A stretch of DNA of 64,000 nucleotides from Ochotona curzoniae. Lineage: Eukaryota; Chordata; Mammalia; Lagomorpha; Ochotonidae. The DNA lies in assembly GCF_017591425.1 (NCBI RefSeq), contig NW_024464918.1, forward strand, positions 23,340,001 through 23,404,000, given 5' to 3'. A program made the translations under genes and the position numbers. The notes beneath the pieces are model-generated. The model ran no database searches, was not told the DNA's origin, and saw nothing but the letters and a program-made list of their open reading frames with translations. Positions within the stretch are counted from its first letter, which is position 1. Every line of letters begins with the position of its first letter. Shown piece by piece: positions 13,301 through 25,300 of this stretch.

Positions 13301-16300
13301 GAGGTTCTTGCTCAAATGGTTTTGATATTTCAACAGTTAAGAATCGCTGCCCATCTTGCCACTCCAAGCACTATGAGGTCCTTGAAGAATCTACTGATTG
13401 ACATAGTCCATCATAGAGTCTCTGTTTGCCCCGTATTTCACTGCCAAAATATAGCTGAGATGGTTGGTTGACCTGTTCTGTCTTCTCTCTTTTCTTCGTT
13501 AGGGTTCTGAGTCCAGCATTTTGATTGGGGAGATCTCCAAAGAAACTTTGTCGAGGTGTTCTCAAACCAGATTCTTGTATGTGCTAGCAAGTACAGCTCC
13601 AACTAGACTGCAGCTCCCACTGGTTTATGCGAGGGCTGAATATGTGCTGGGCAGAACCAGGCTGGACTGCAACACCCATTGGTTCCAGTGGAAGTTGGGA
13701 GTGAAACCAGAACCAACCCAGCAATTGCAACCACCAGCTGATCGGGGCGATGGACTGTGCTGGGCCCTGTATTTGCTAAAGAAGCTTTTTATGATACATT
13801 CTCATTTGCTGGAATAAATGCCCTACCTACTAAAAAAACAAAAAATTCACCAGAAATATTTTTAAATAAAGTTAAAGGCACTGAGCCCAGCGCAATAGTA
13901 GCTAAAGTCCTCACCTTGAATGCGCCAGGACCACATATTGGCGCCGGTTCTAACCCCGTCAGCCCCACTTCCCATTCAGCTCCCTGCTTGTGGCCTGGGA
14001 AAGCAGCTGAGGACAGCCCAAAGCCTTGGGACCCTGCACCCACATGGAAGACCTGGAAGAGACTCCAGACTCCTGGCTTCAGATCAGCTGAGCTCCGGCT
14101 GTTGCGACCGCTTGGGAAGTGAACCAGTGGACAGATGATCTTCCTCTCTGTCTCTCCTCCTCTCATATATGAGAAATTCCAGTAAATAAATCTTTTTTTT
14201 TTAAATAAAAACTACTGTAACTTGGAATTTTTTCAAATGAATAGAGCATGAGAACCAGATAAATTTACTAAAAGCACAGGTGTGAAAATATTACTTAATT
14301 GAAAAATTTTTTAAAGATTTGTTTTGATTAGAAAGAAAGATTTACAGAGAGAAGGAGAAACAGAAATTATCTTTCATCCACTGATTCACTTCCAAAATTC
14401 CTCAGCAATCGAAGCTGTATCGACCTAAAGCTAGGAACCAGGAGCTTTTCTGGGTCTCCCAGGCAGACCATCCTCCACAATTTTCTCAGGCCACAAGCAG
14501 GGAGCTGGATGGGAAGTAGAACAACTGAGATACGAACCAGTGCCCATACGGATTCCTGGTGCTTGCGAGGGGAGGGTTTAGCCAACTGAGCTATGGCACT
14601 GGGCCCACAATTCATCATTAATATAAACTAAATAATGTAAAATAGCATTCTTTACAAAAGGAAACATGCAATTGCAAAGGGGAGGAATTCTGTATTAGCA
14701 CTTATTTGGGTTTTTTAATGAAAAACATTTCAAAATATATGAAGAAACTCTGTAATCCTTTGCTTTAGATTAAGAAGTCATATTTGGTGACAGTGCGATG
14801 ATATAGTGGGTTAAGCCACTGCCTACAACATGGGCATTCCAGATGGACATTCATTTGATTCCCAGCTGCCCCACTTCTGATGCAGCAACTTGCACCTAGA
14901 AAACCAGAGGAAAATGGTCCAAGTCCTTGGGACCTTTCAATCATGTGACTGGCCAAGAGGAGCAAGCTCTTGGTTCCCAGTTTCAGACCAGCCCAGCTTT
15001 AGCCATTGCTGCCATTTGCAGAATGAACCAACAGAAAACAGATTTTTCTGTTACCCCTGACTTCCGAAGAAATAACATCTTTGGAGCCAGTGCAATGGCT
15101 TAACTGGCTAATCCTCCTTCTGCAAGCAACATCATCCTATATAGGCATCAGTTCATGCCCCAGCTATTCCACGTACAATCTTATGGCCCAGAAAAACAGC
15201 GGAACATGATCCAAAACCTTGCGTCCTTGCACCAGCATGGGGCACCCAGAAGAGAATCCAGACTTCTGACTTCGGACTGGCCTAGCTCCAGCCATTGCAA
15301 CCATTTGGGGAGTGCATGAATGAGGAAAGAGCTTTCTCTGTCTCTCCTCTCTTTAAATCTTCTTTCCAATGAAAATATATAAAGCTTTAAAAAAACAAAT
15401 GAATCTTTAAAAGTAAAGCTATATTTTCTTTTATTTCTGTGCAGGCATTTCACTTAATTTTCTTTAAGATTTCTTTTTGAGAGCCTACACAGAGAAAAGA
15501 AACAAAGAGAAATCTTTTATCCACTGGTTCATTCCCCAAACAACTTGGAACAGCTAGACTGGGCAGATCTTAAGCCAGCAACTTCTTCCGGGTCCCCCGA
15601 AAGGGTACAGTGGCCCTCCACAGACACCTTCTCAGGCCATTAGCAGGGAAATGAATCGGAAGTGTGGAGCTGTCAGGGCTTATTTCAGCACCCATATGGG
15701 GTACTGGTGTTGCAGAAGGCTTAGCATGCTATGCCACAGCACTGGCCCCATCAGACATTTCACTTAAAAAATATTATCTCAATATCAGCTTGATCAACTG
15801 GCAAGTGTGCGTGCGTGTGTGTGTGTGTGTGTGTGTGTGTATGTAATGTACACTGCTATTTTTTATACGTCAAGCACTCTAGGTTCCAATTCTGTTTGTC
15901 TTTGCTTTTGAGACTAGAGAATAACAGGGGAGAGACACAAATGCAGAAGACAAGACAGAGTGTGACAAGTATCACAAAAAAGTGCAGTTGCAAAGAGAAT
16001 AATAGTGTACCACACTGGTACCATATCACAGGGGTGCTCAGGTGAAATTGCTCTAAGATGACATTTCAAAATAAATAAGGAAGTGAAGGAAGAAACCATC
16101 TGTAGGAAGCAGTCTGCTATATTCAAAAATACTAGGTCATGCACAGCGTGAGACAACCTATGGCTAAATCCTCACCCCCATATGGGCGCCATCTCCTGTC
16201 CTGGCAGCTCCCTGCTTGAGACCTGAGAAAGCAGTAGAAGATGGCCCAAAGCCTTGGGACCCTGCACCTGCATTGGAGACCTGGAGGAAGCCCCTGCCTC

Positions 16301-19300
16301 CTGGCTTCACATCGGCTCAGTTCTGGCCACTGCAACCATTTGGGGAGAGAATAAGCGAATGGAATGGAAGATCTTTCTCTGTCTCTCCTTCTCCCTGTGG
16401 ATATGCCTTTCCAATAAAAATAAATAAATCTTTAAAAAAAATAAAAAGAAAAAATATTAGGTGGCTAGAGAACAAAGCAAGGGGAAGCAGCAGAAAGCCT
16501 CAGGAAATGAGGTCCAAAAAGCAGCCAGGGAAAACCCAAATCAACTGTGAAGATCCCGGAAAGGATTCTGGTGTGCCGGGAAGCTAAAGGCACAAAGGAA
16601 AAATATGCATGCCCAACTCCTAAAAAAATTTTAAAAAAAAATCAGGTTCATTTTCTATGAGCAAGAATAGGTAGTTTCCTTATTCTTAAACTGTTGTTAC
16701 CCCTCCTCCATCAACTAAACTGCCAAAATCTTCCAAGGACCTAAACACCTAAGCAACAGCAGAACTTGCTGCTGCAGGATAGTAAAGAACCAAAGAACAA
16801 AACTCAAAGTCCTGTCACAAAACTTCATGAATACTTAGGCAGCAATAGGTACAATCAAGCATTAAAAGAACACTGTTGATTTCTTTTACTGTTACAGAAA
16901 AATGATTAGGGCCCAGTGCTGTGGCCTATTGGCTAAAGTCCTCGCTTTGAATGCACCAGGATCCCATACTGCTGCCGGTTCTAATCCTGACAGCTCCATT
17001 TCCCATCCAGCTCCCTGCCTGTGGCCTGGGAAAGCAGTTGAGGACGGCCCAAAGCCTTGGGACCCTGCACCCGCGTCGGAGACCTGGAAAAAAGTTCCTG
17101 GTACCCAGCTTTGGATCAGCACAGCACCGGCCGTTGCAGTCAAATGAGAGTGAATAATCAGACAGAATATATTTCTCTCTGTCTCTCCCCCTCTCTGTAT
17201 ATATCTGACTTTGTAATAAAAATAAATAAATCTTAAAAATAAAAAAAGAAAAATGATTAACATTACTGGCTATTTTTTCTGTTCCCCTCATTTACTCTGA
17301 AAACAAATAAAAAATGATAGAGACAACGAAAAACCAAAGAACAGATACCTTCCAACCAATCCTGTATCTTCAGGAAACTAAAGCATGAAGTCTTAACATC
17401 CAAAATCTTTACTGAAATACATGTTTGGAAGCCTGTAATAATTACCTTTTTGTAAAAAGACATCAAGCTGATCAGCACAAAACGCTTTCAATTCTTTCTC
17501 AGGTTTGTCCTTCTTGACCAGTGCTACAACATAGTTGGCCAAGGCTGATGGGTCAGCATCACATCTAGTCAGACAAAGAGAAACAAAAATGTAATAACAT
17601 GTTGTCTTCAAACAGTGATGTAATACTGAAGTCACCCTTATTTTTTTTTTTTAGAAAACCCAAAGACCATCCCATTCTCATGTTATCTGGCTTCCGGTAT
17701 TATCTGGTCCACCAGAAAGGCAGCATGAAAAATGCCCTGAATATCTCAAGCTGCTGCTGCTGTGGAACTGACTCTGCTCTACTCTGGCTCTGACTGGACC
17801 ACTTCCATCTGCTAGAAGTCACTCCCTTAAGAGTGCTGTCTTCAGAATCACCTTCGTAAGGCCTTGCTTCAGCTCCTGCTAAAAGTCCCTTCAAATAAAA
17901 GCTTCAAGATCTTGATTCCAACTGCTGAAAATTTCCATTGAAAGCTCTGTTCTTGTCTGCAGCTCATCTGGGCACAAGAGTTTAGGCATCCATCAGGCAG
18001 AGATTGTTCCACTCAGTTTTTCAGTCAGAAATATGGAAGCTGGCATGTGGTCTACAGGTTAAAATGTCACTTGCGATGCCTGCATTCTGTATCAGCATGC
18101 CTGGATTCAGGTCCCACTCCACTCTCAATTCCAGCTTCCCACTAATGCAGAACCCAGGACACACTCACTAAACGAGCTGGATCTCTGCTACCAACAGGAG
18201 AAACATGGACTGAATTCCAAATTTCTGGCTTCAACCTGTCCCAGTTCCAGCCTCCTGGGTCAGTAGATGGAAAATCTGCCTATTTGTATGTCTTCCTGCC
18301 TTTCAAATAAAATGAAAATAAGCAAACAATGGAGGCCAGCATAGCTAAATTTTTGCCTCAAGTGTACTGGGATGCCATATGAGGACAAATTCGTGTTCCA
18401 AATGCTCCACTTCCCATCCAACTCCTTACATATGGCCTGGGAAAGCAGTGGAGGACCGCCCAGGTCCTTGGGAGCCTGCACTCATGCAGGAGACCTGGAA
18501 GAAGCTCCCAGCTCCTAGTTTTGGATCGGCTCAGCTCTAGCCATTGCATCCACTTGGGGAGTGACCAAGCAGGCGAAGATGTATCTCTCTGTATCTCCTT
18601 CTCTCTGTAAATCTGCCTTTCCAAAAAAACTAATAAAAAACTAGCAAACAAGACAAAACTATAATGCATAAACTAAATCAACTGAGATACCTTGGGAATG
18701 GCTATTAATCAACAACTCTCAACATAGCACATGAACAAAATCAAATTTATTCCTTTAGTGGCTGGTCTGCTGCTGCGGCTTCACTTCTGACATCATCTTG
18801 TCACTTCTTGAATTGAGTTATACATTTGTAAACTGCTAATTTCTTTGGGGCATTGTCCCCATGCATTTTTCCCTAAGGGCCAGCATCAACGCATAGTCAA
18901 CTGAGCATCTGCCTATGGCACCAACATTCCATAGGGTACCACCAGTTCAAGCCCCGGCTGCTCCCATCCAGTTCCCTATTCACAGCCTAGGAAAGCGGAA
19001 AAGGATAACCCAAGTCCTTGGCCCTGAATCCCTTGGGGAGACCTGGAAGAAGTTCCTGGCTTTGGATCAGCTCAGCTCCTATGTTTGTAGCCATTTAGAG
19101 AATGAGCTGGCAGACGGAAAATCTTTTTCTCTCTCTGTCCCTCCTTCTCACTGTAAGCCTGACTTTCAAATAAAGATAAATCTTATTAAAAAATCAACAC
19201 ATCAAAGATTTCATCATTCTTCTACTTAAGTGACACTGTACACTGGGTAGTTTGTTCTTGCTTCAGTTTTACAAGAATTCATGATGCTCTGATATATGTT

Positions 19301-22300
19301 CTTTTCAAATTGTCATTATTAGTCCCTCAAACTAGATACTGATCAGACATATTACTACAATTGAGTATGATTTTAGTGCAAAACAATTTTGAAATTCAAG
19401 TTTTTTGTTGCTGCTATTAATTTATTTGAAAATTGAGAAACAAACAAGACAGAGATATTCCACCTACTGGTTCGTTTCCCAAATGCCTATTTCAGCAAGG
19501 GCTGGGCCATGCCAAAGCCAGAAGCCGCATTTCAATCCAGGTCTCCTATGTGAAAACTTAAACCACCATCTGCTTTGTCCAGGATGGGCATTAGTAGAAA
19601 TCTCAAATTGAAAACAGGACCAGCAGGCCTGCCTGGCTGTAGCACCTATCTGTTAGCATACAAGTGGACCAGGTCTGGGGGTGGGCAAGGTAGAGCCTGT
19701 TCACAGGACGCACTGGCCCAAGTGAGAACCAGGACAGGTTGCAAGGTCAGGCCCGGTTGGACCACAGCACCTACCAGTTCACATAAGGGTCTAGGTGGGC
19801 CAGGTTGGGTTAGGTTGTTGCACCTACTGGCAAATACTGAGACTTCAGGTGGGCCATGCCAGACTAAGTCACAGCACGCTTGTGCTGGCACACCCAAGAC
19901 CCAGAACTGGCAGCAGACCTGGGAAGGGAAGCTCAGGGTTTCCCCTATTAGTCACTGCTTCCACAGGTGAGCATGAGAGCTAGGGACTGCAGTGGACCAG
20001 TCTGGGCAGGGCTCAGCACACACTGGCCAGAATGGGTGCAGGCCAGCCAGGCTAGGCTGCAGCATCTGTTGGCAAGTGCTGGGACTTGGTGACATAATGT
20101 TAGGCTGAACCACAGTATCCTCTGGCAGATGCAAGATTCAGGGCTGGGAGCGGGTGTCAGAGGGAAACTATGGGCACTCCCCTGCCAGGATGCAGCTCCT
20201 GCTGGTGATCATGAGAGCCAGGGCTGGGGGCTGGCAAGGCTGGGAAAGGCAGCATCACACACTGGCTTATTTGTAGGTCTCAGGGAAGGTAAGGCTAAGC
20301 TAAGCCACAGCATCCTTGGGTGTGCACAAGAACAAAAGAGCCAGACGGACCAGGCTAGGTCACAGCATATGTAGGTACACACAAAAACCAGGCATAACAG
20401 AGGGCCTGGTGGGAGTTATCAGTGATATCCCCATCTACACCATGGCACTTACTGGTATGTGTGATGATCTAGCCTGTGGCAGGATGGGCTGGACTAGACC
20501 ATAGCACTGGTCAGTTCACATGAGATAGGCCTGGAGTTAGAACTGACCAGGCAGCTGTACCCACTGGTATACGCACTGCCTGGTACAGGTTACAGCCTGA
20601 AGCTGGTCCTGCACTGGCTGGTGGACACCAAAGACAAGTCTGAGGTTACCCTAGCTGAGTTATTTAGGGACCTCCCAAATTAGATCGCTGGACTCAAATT
20701 CTAGCCACAGGGCCCAGCAGCACGGCCTAACGGCTTAAGTCCTCGCCTTGAACACGCCCGGATCCCATATGGGCGCCGGTTCTAATCCCAGCAGCTCCAC
20801 TTCCCATCCAGCTCCCTGCTTGTGGCCTGGGAAAGCAGTCGAGGACGGCCCAAAGCTTTGGGACTCTGCACCCATGTGGGAGACCCGGAAGAAGTTCCTG
20901 GATCCTGGCTTCAGGTCGGCGCAGCACTGGCCATTGTGGTCACTTGGGGCGTGAATTATCGGATGAAGATCTTCCTCTCTGTCTCTCCTCCTCTATATAT
21001 AACCAACTTTGTAATAAAAATAAAAATAAATCTAAAAAAAAAAATCAACTAGAACTTTTAACCAAGAAAAACTAACAAAATTAATGCCATAAAATTCTTA
21101 CCTGTAAAAACCCCAAATTTGTGGGGTTTTTCTCTTTAAATACATATGTATCAGTTATAAAGACTATTTTAATATTTTGACTACTGTTTGTAACAGTAGT
21201 CGCAGTTTAATATAGCACAGAGAGAGATTAATAGGGGTTGACACAGTGACATAACAGGCTAATCCTCCACCTATAGCACCAACACCCCATATAGGCATTG
21301 GTTGTGTCCCGGCTGCTCTACTTCCCATGCAGTTCCTTCTGTGTGGCCTGGGAAAGCAGTGCAGAACGGCCCAAGGCTGTGGGCTCCTGTACCATGTGGA
21401 GGACAGCCCAAGGCTGTGGGCTCCTGTACCATGTGGGAGACTTCGAAGCTCCTGGCTTCCAGTTTGGGATTGTCTCAGTCATCTAGGGAGTAAATCAGCA
21501 GATTTAACCTCTCCCTGAGTCTCTCCTCTTTGTAAAATCTGCCTTTCAAATAAAAATAAATAAGTCTGTTCAAAAAGAATGAGATTAAAAATGAAAACAC
21601 CATGACAGGACAGAAGAAGGCAGTAGTAAGAAACACACGGCTATGAAAACATTTGCCTTCTAGCCTACAGCTGTTAGGCCAGAAAAAACGAACTCACATT
21701 AAGGAGCCAGAACAAGGACATAAGACAAACAGGTTCTAAATAGACTAAAACTTGCAAAGAAGTCTTCTGGCCAAAGTTCTCTCCTGTGAAATAATCTCCT
21801 TCAACAAGTCCCACAGTATTTAACACACTAATTCTGGAAGCCACTAAGCTCAATTTAAAAAATCATCAGAGCTCTTGCATGCATCAGGCCTGGGAAAGCA
21901 GTCGAGGACGGCCCAAAGCTTTGGGACCCTGCACCCACATGGGAGACCCGGAAGAGGCTCCTGGCTTCGGATAGGCATAGTATCGGCCGTTGCGCTCACT
22001 TGGGGAGTGAATCATCGGACGGAAGATCTTCCTCTCTGTCTCTCCTCTCTGTATATCCGCCTTTCCAATAAAAAAAAATAATAAAAATAAATCTTTAAAA
22101 AAAAAAAAAGATGCTTACTTCTAAAGAAATATGTATCTTAAAAAAAAAAAAGAAATTCAAGCTGTTGAAAAATGCTTGCGGGGCCAGCACTGTGGCCTAA
22201 TGGGTAAAGCCAATGTCTGCAGTTGCAGAATCCCACATGGAGGCCCAGCACAATGGCTCAAATGGCTAATCCTGCCCTTGCAAAACAAGCAAGTGAATAT

Positions 22301-25300
22301 AAGGACTCCAAAAAGGCTCTCTGAGCCTTGACTCAGAGTGTGGCACCGTGGAAACAGATGTAAACTCCTTAAGGCCTGGTTTCCCTTCCATTTACTGTGT
22401 TACTAACAAAATGGTGCTAATGTTTTATTTTTTGTCCCCACCCAGCTGGATGTCATTTCTTCTGAGATCCCTCCTTCAGCCACTCATCTAAAAAATTAAT
22501 AAACATGGGCCTGGCACAGTAGCCTAATGACTAATATCCTTTCCTTGCATCCACCAGGATCTCATATGGGCATCAATTCATGTCCTAGCCACTCCACTTC
22601 CTATCCAGCTCCCTGCTTGTGGCCTGGGAAAGCACTCGAGGACGGCCCAAAGCCTTGGGACCCTGCATCCTCATGGGAGACCCAGAAGAGGCTCCCGACT
22701 CCTGGTTTTGGATCGGCTCAGCTTCAACAATTGCAGCCACTTGGGGAGTGAACCAGTAGCCAGAGGATCTTTCTGTCTCTCATTCTCTCTGTAAAATTTA
22801 CTCCTTAGAACGTAAACTAGTGAACACAAGACCTCTTTCCCTTCCTCTGCTTTTTTTCACTTTGCTTTTCAAATAAATAATAAAAAAAAAAAAAGAAAGA
22901 AAGAGCACCAAACCAAATTTTTACTAAAAATCAATAGGCCAGGCCGGTGTGGCAGCACAGTACATTAAGCCATCAGTGGCACCACAGGCATCCCATAGGA
23001 GTGCAGTTTGAGTCCCAGCAGCCCCACTCGGATCCAGCTTCCTGCTAACATTCAAAGGAAAGCAGCACAGATGGCCTGCGTGCTCTGGCCCCTGCCATGC
23101 ACGTGGCGGGAGAGCCACTGAGTGCCATGCTCCTGCCTGCAGCCTGGACCAGCATCAGCCACTGCAGCCAGGGGGCAGGAAACCACACACGGAAGGTTAA
23201 TCTTCATCCCTGTCTGTCTCGGACTCCATCTTTCTGTAATTCTGCCTCCAATGAGAACCCATCCAAAAACAAAAACAAGCACTACACAGGGTAAAACATC
23301 TTGGAGAGCTTGAAAATAATAAATAAAAGGACAAGTACTGTGTCACAGCAAAATGAGCTGAGTTTTGGCTTGTCCAGAACTTCTTGCTAATGTACCAGGG
23401 AAAACAGCATAAGCCGGTCCAAGTGCTTGAGCCCCTGTCATGGACGTGGGAGACCAGGATACAATTCCTGGCTCCAGGTTTCAGGCTGGCCCAGGCCTGA
23501 CTGTAGCAGTCAACTGAGAGGCAACCAGTGGATCACAGCTCTCTCTGTCTCTACCTTTTAAATAAATAAATAACTCTTTTAACAAAGAAGCCAAATAGAA
23601 AGCAAAAGCAAGTAATTCTAAAGTTAAAAGTCACTACCTTCTACTCAACTTTTCAAAACATAACTCTACCAACAACAACAAAAATTGTATGGACATTCAT
23701 CCTTTGTTTTGTGAAACTCAAGGAAAGGCTAAGTAAAGCCGCCGCCCCCTGCAACAGCCAACCCCCCATGTGGGCAGTGATTCACATACCGACCGACCGC
23801 ACCACTTCCAATCCAGTTCCCTGCTAATGAACTAGAAAAGCAGCAGCAGACGGCCCACGTGTTCAGGGCCGGCTATCCACACGGGAGACTCGGATGAAGC
23901 TCCCGGTCCTGGCTGGTGCAGCCGTCCAGTGAGGGAACCAGCAGATGGGAGATGTCTCTAACTCATTCAAAGTACATAAATAAATCTTAAAAAAAAAAAA
24001 AGCAGCAGGAGTAACAGGTGATAAAAGTTTAGGATAAAAGTACTGTCATTTGTTTTACCTTAAAGAATGTTTCTCTTTTTTATATATATTTATTTTTATT
24101 GGAAATGCAGTCAGAGAGTGAAGAAGAGACAGAGAGGAAGATCTTCCATTTGCTGGGTCACTCCCCAAGTGGCCACAACAGCCAGAGCTGAGCCTATCCA
24201 AAGCCAGGAGCCAGGATCCTCTTCTGGGTCTCCCATGCGGGTGCAGAGTCCCAAGGCTTTGGGCCATCCTTGATTGCTTTCCCAGTACACAAGCACAGAG
24301 CTGGAAGAGAAGTGGAGTAGCTGGGACACCAACCAATGCCCATATGGGATCCCAACACATGCAAGGCAAGGACTTTAGCTGCTAGGCTATCATGCCAGGC
24401 CCAACATAAAGAATTTTTTTAATTTACAGACTTCTGTTTTAACCATTTGTATATATGGTCTATTGCACTCTTGTTTCCCACACTCAACACAAGGAATTTC
24501 CACCCTGCTGCCCCAAAAGTTTGTAAAATTAAAAGCTAAGATACACATTTAAGAGGCCCATATTCTTGTACACTATTTTCAAGTGCATCCAGAGTCATTT
24601 TCATTCCAACTGTTACTACCACTCAGAAAACAGAAGACCTCAGCTCACCCGGAGACCCTCAGTGCAAACACCTGTGCTCTACTCACGCCTCCCTTCTCCA
24701 AACGCAACCTCCATTTCAACCATCAGGATCCCCTGTGCTGCCTCTTTCCCATCCTGTCTTTCCAAGGCTGACAGAAGGCACTGCACATCTCTCCTCCTAG
24801 ATCTCAAGAAACCAAAGTAGCACAAACGTTAGCTTACAAGCTTTTTTCAGGAAGATTAGGAAACGGATCAACAACTGGCAAGTGGCTTGACACTCAACAG
24901 CTCCGACCTCAGCATGCTTCCGCATCCCCCAAACACACTTTCATCCCTAAAGCAATCTGATGTATGAATGCAAGCTTTCCCATCTCTTCTCTCTCACCTC
25001 TCTCTTTCAGGCACACAGCTCTAACCTCCAAAACAAGAGTGAGCAAAAAGTCGAAGCGATGAGGGGGCCACTCCTTCGCCAAGAGTTGGTTCAGGACCTC
25101 CTTCCCTAACCCCCGCGGTCTCCTCTCCTCCCCCTAGGAGCCGTTACAGGGACTAGTTAGACCCTAGCTCACCACACAAATGCTCTGCAACCCTGCTCCT
25201 CAAAATGATTAGACAGGCACTTGGTGCAGCCAGCCTATCCGGTTGTTTCTTAGGATCCACGCACTCCACACGCCTGCAGCCCAAAGGTGTGCCAGGACTG

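Larger units (their letters stand above)
12713..17445 (-). other. RBM27: RBM27 intron 2
   Basis: Contains an L1-like 3' end, seven SINEs and a (TG)n run. The segments 12713-13080, 15850-16125 and 16450-16895 are unique sequence with nothing recognised. Confidence 0.85.

Noticed and set aside
21106..21131. Rho-independent terminator
   Set aside because: The hairpin plus T-run shape is right, but the context is a mammalian intron, where such terminators do not operate.
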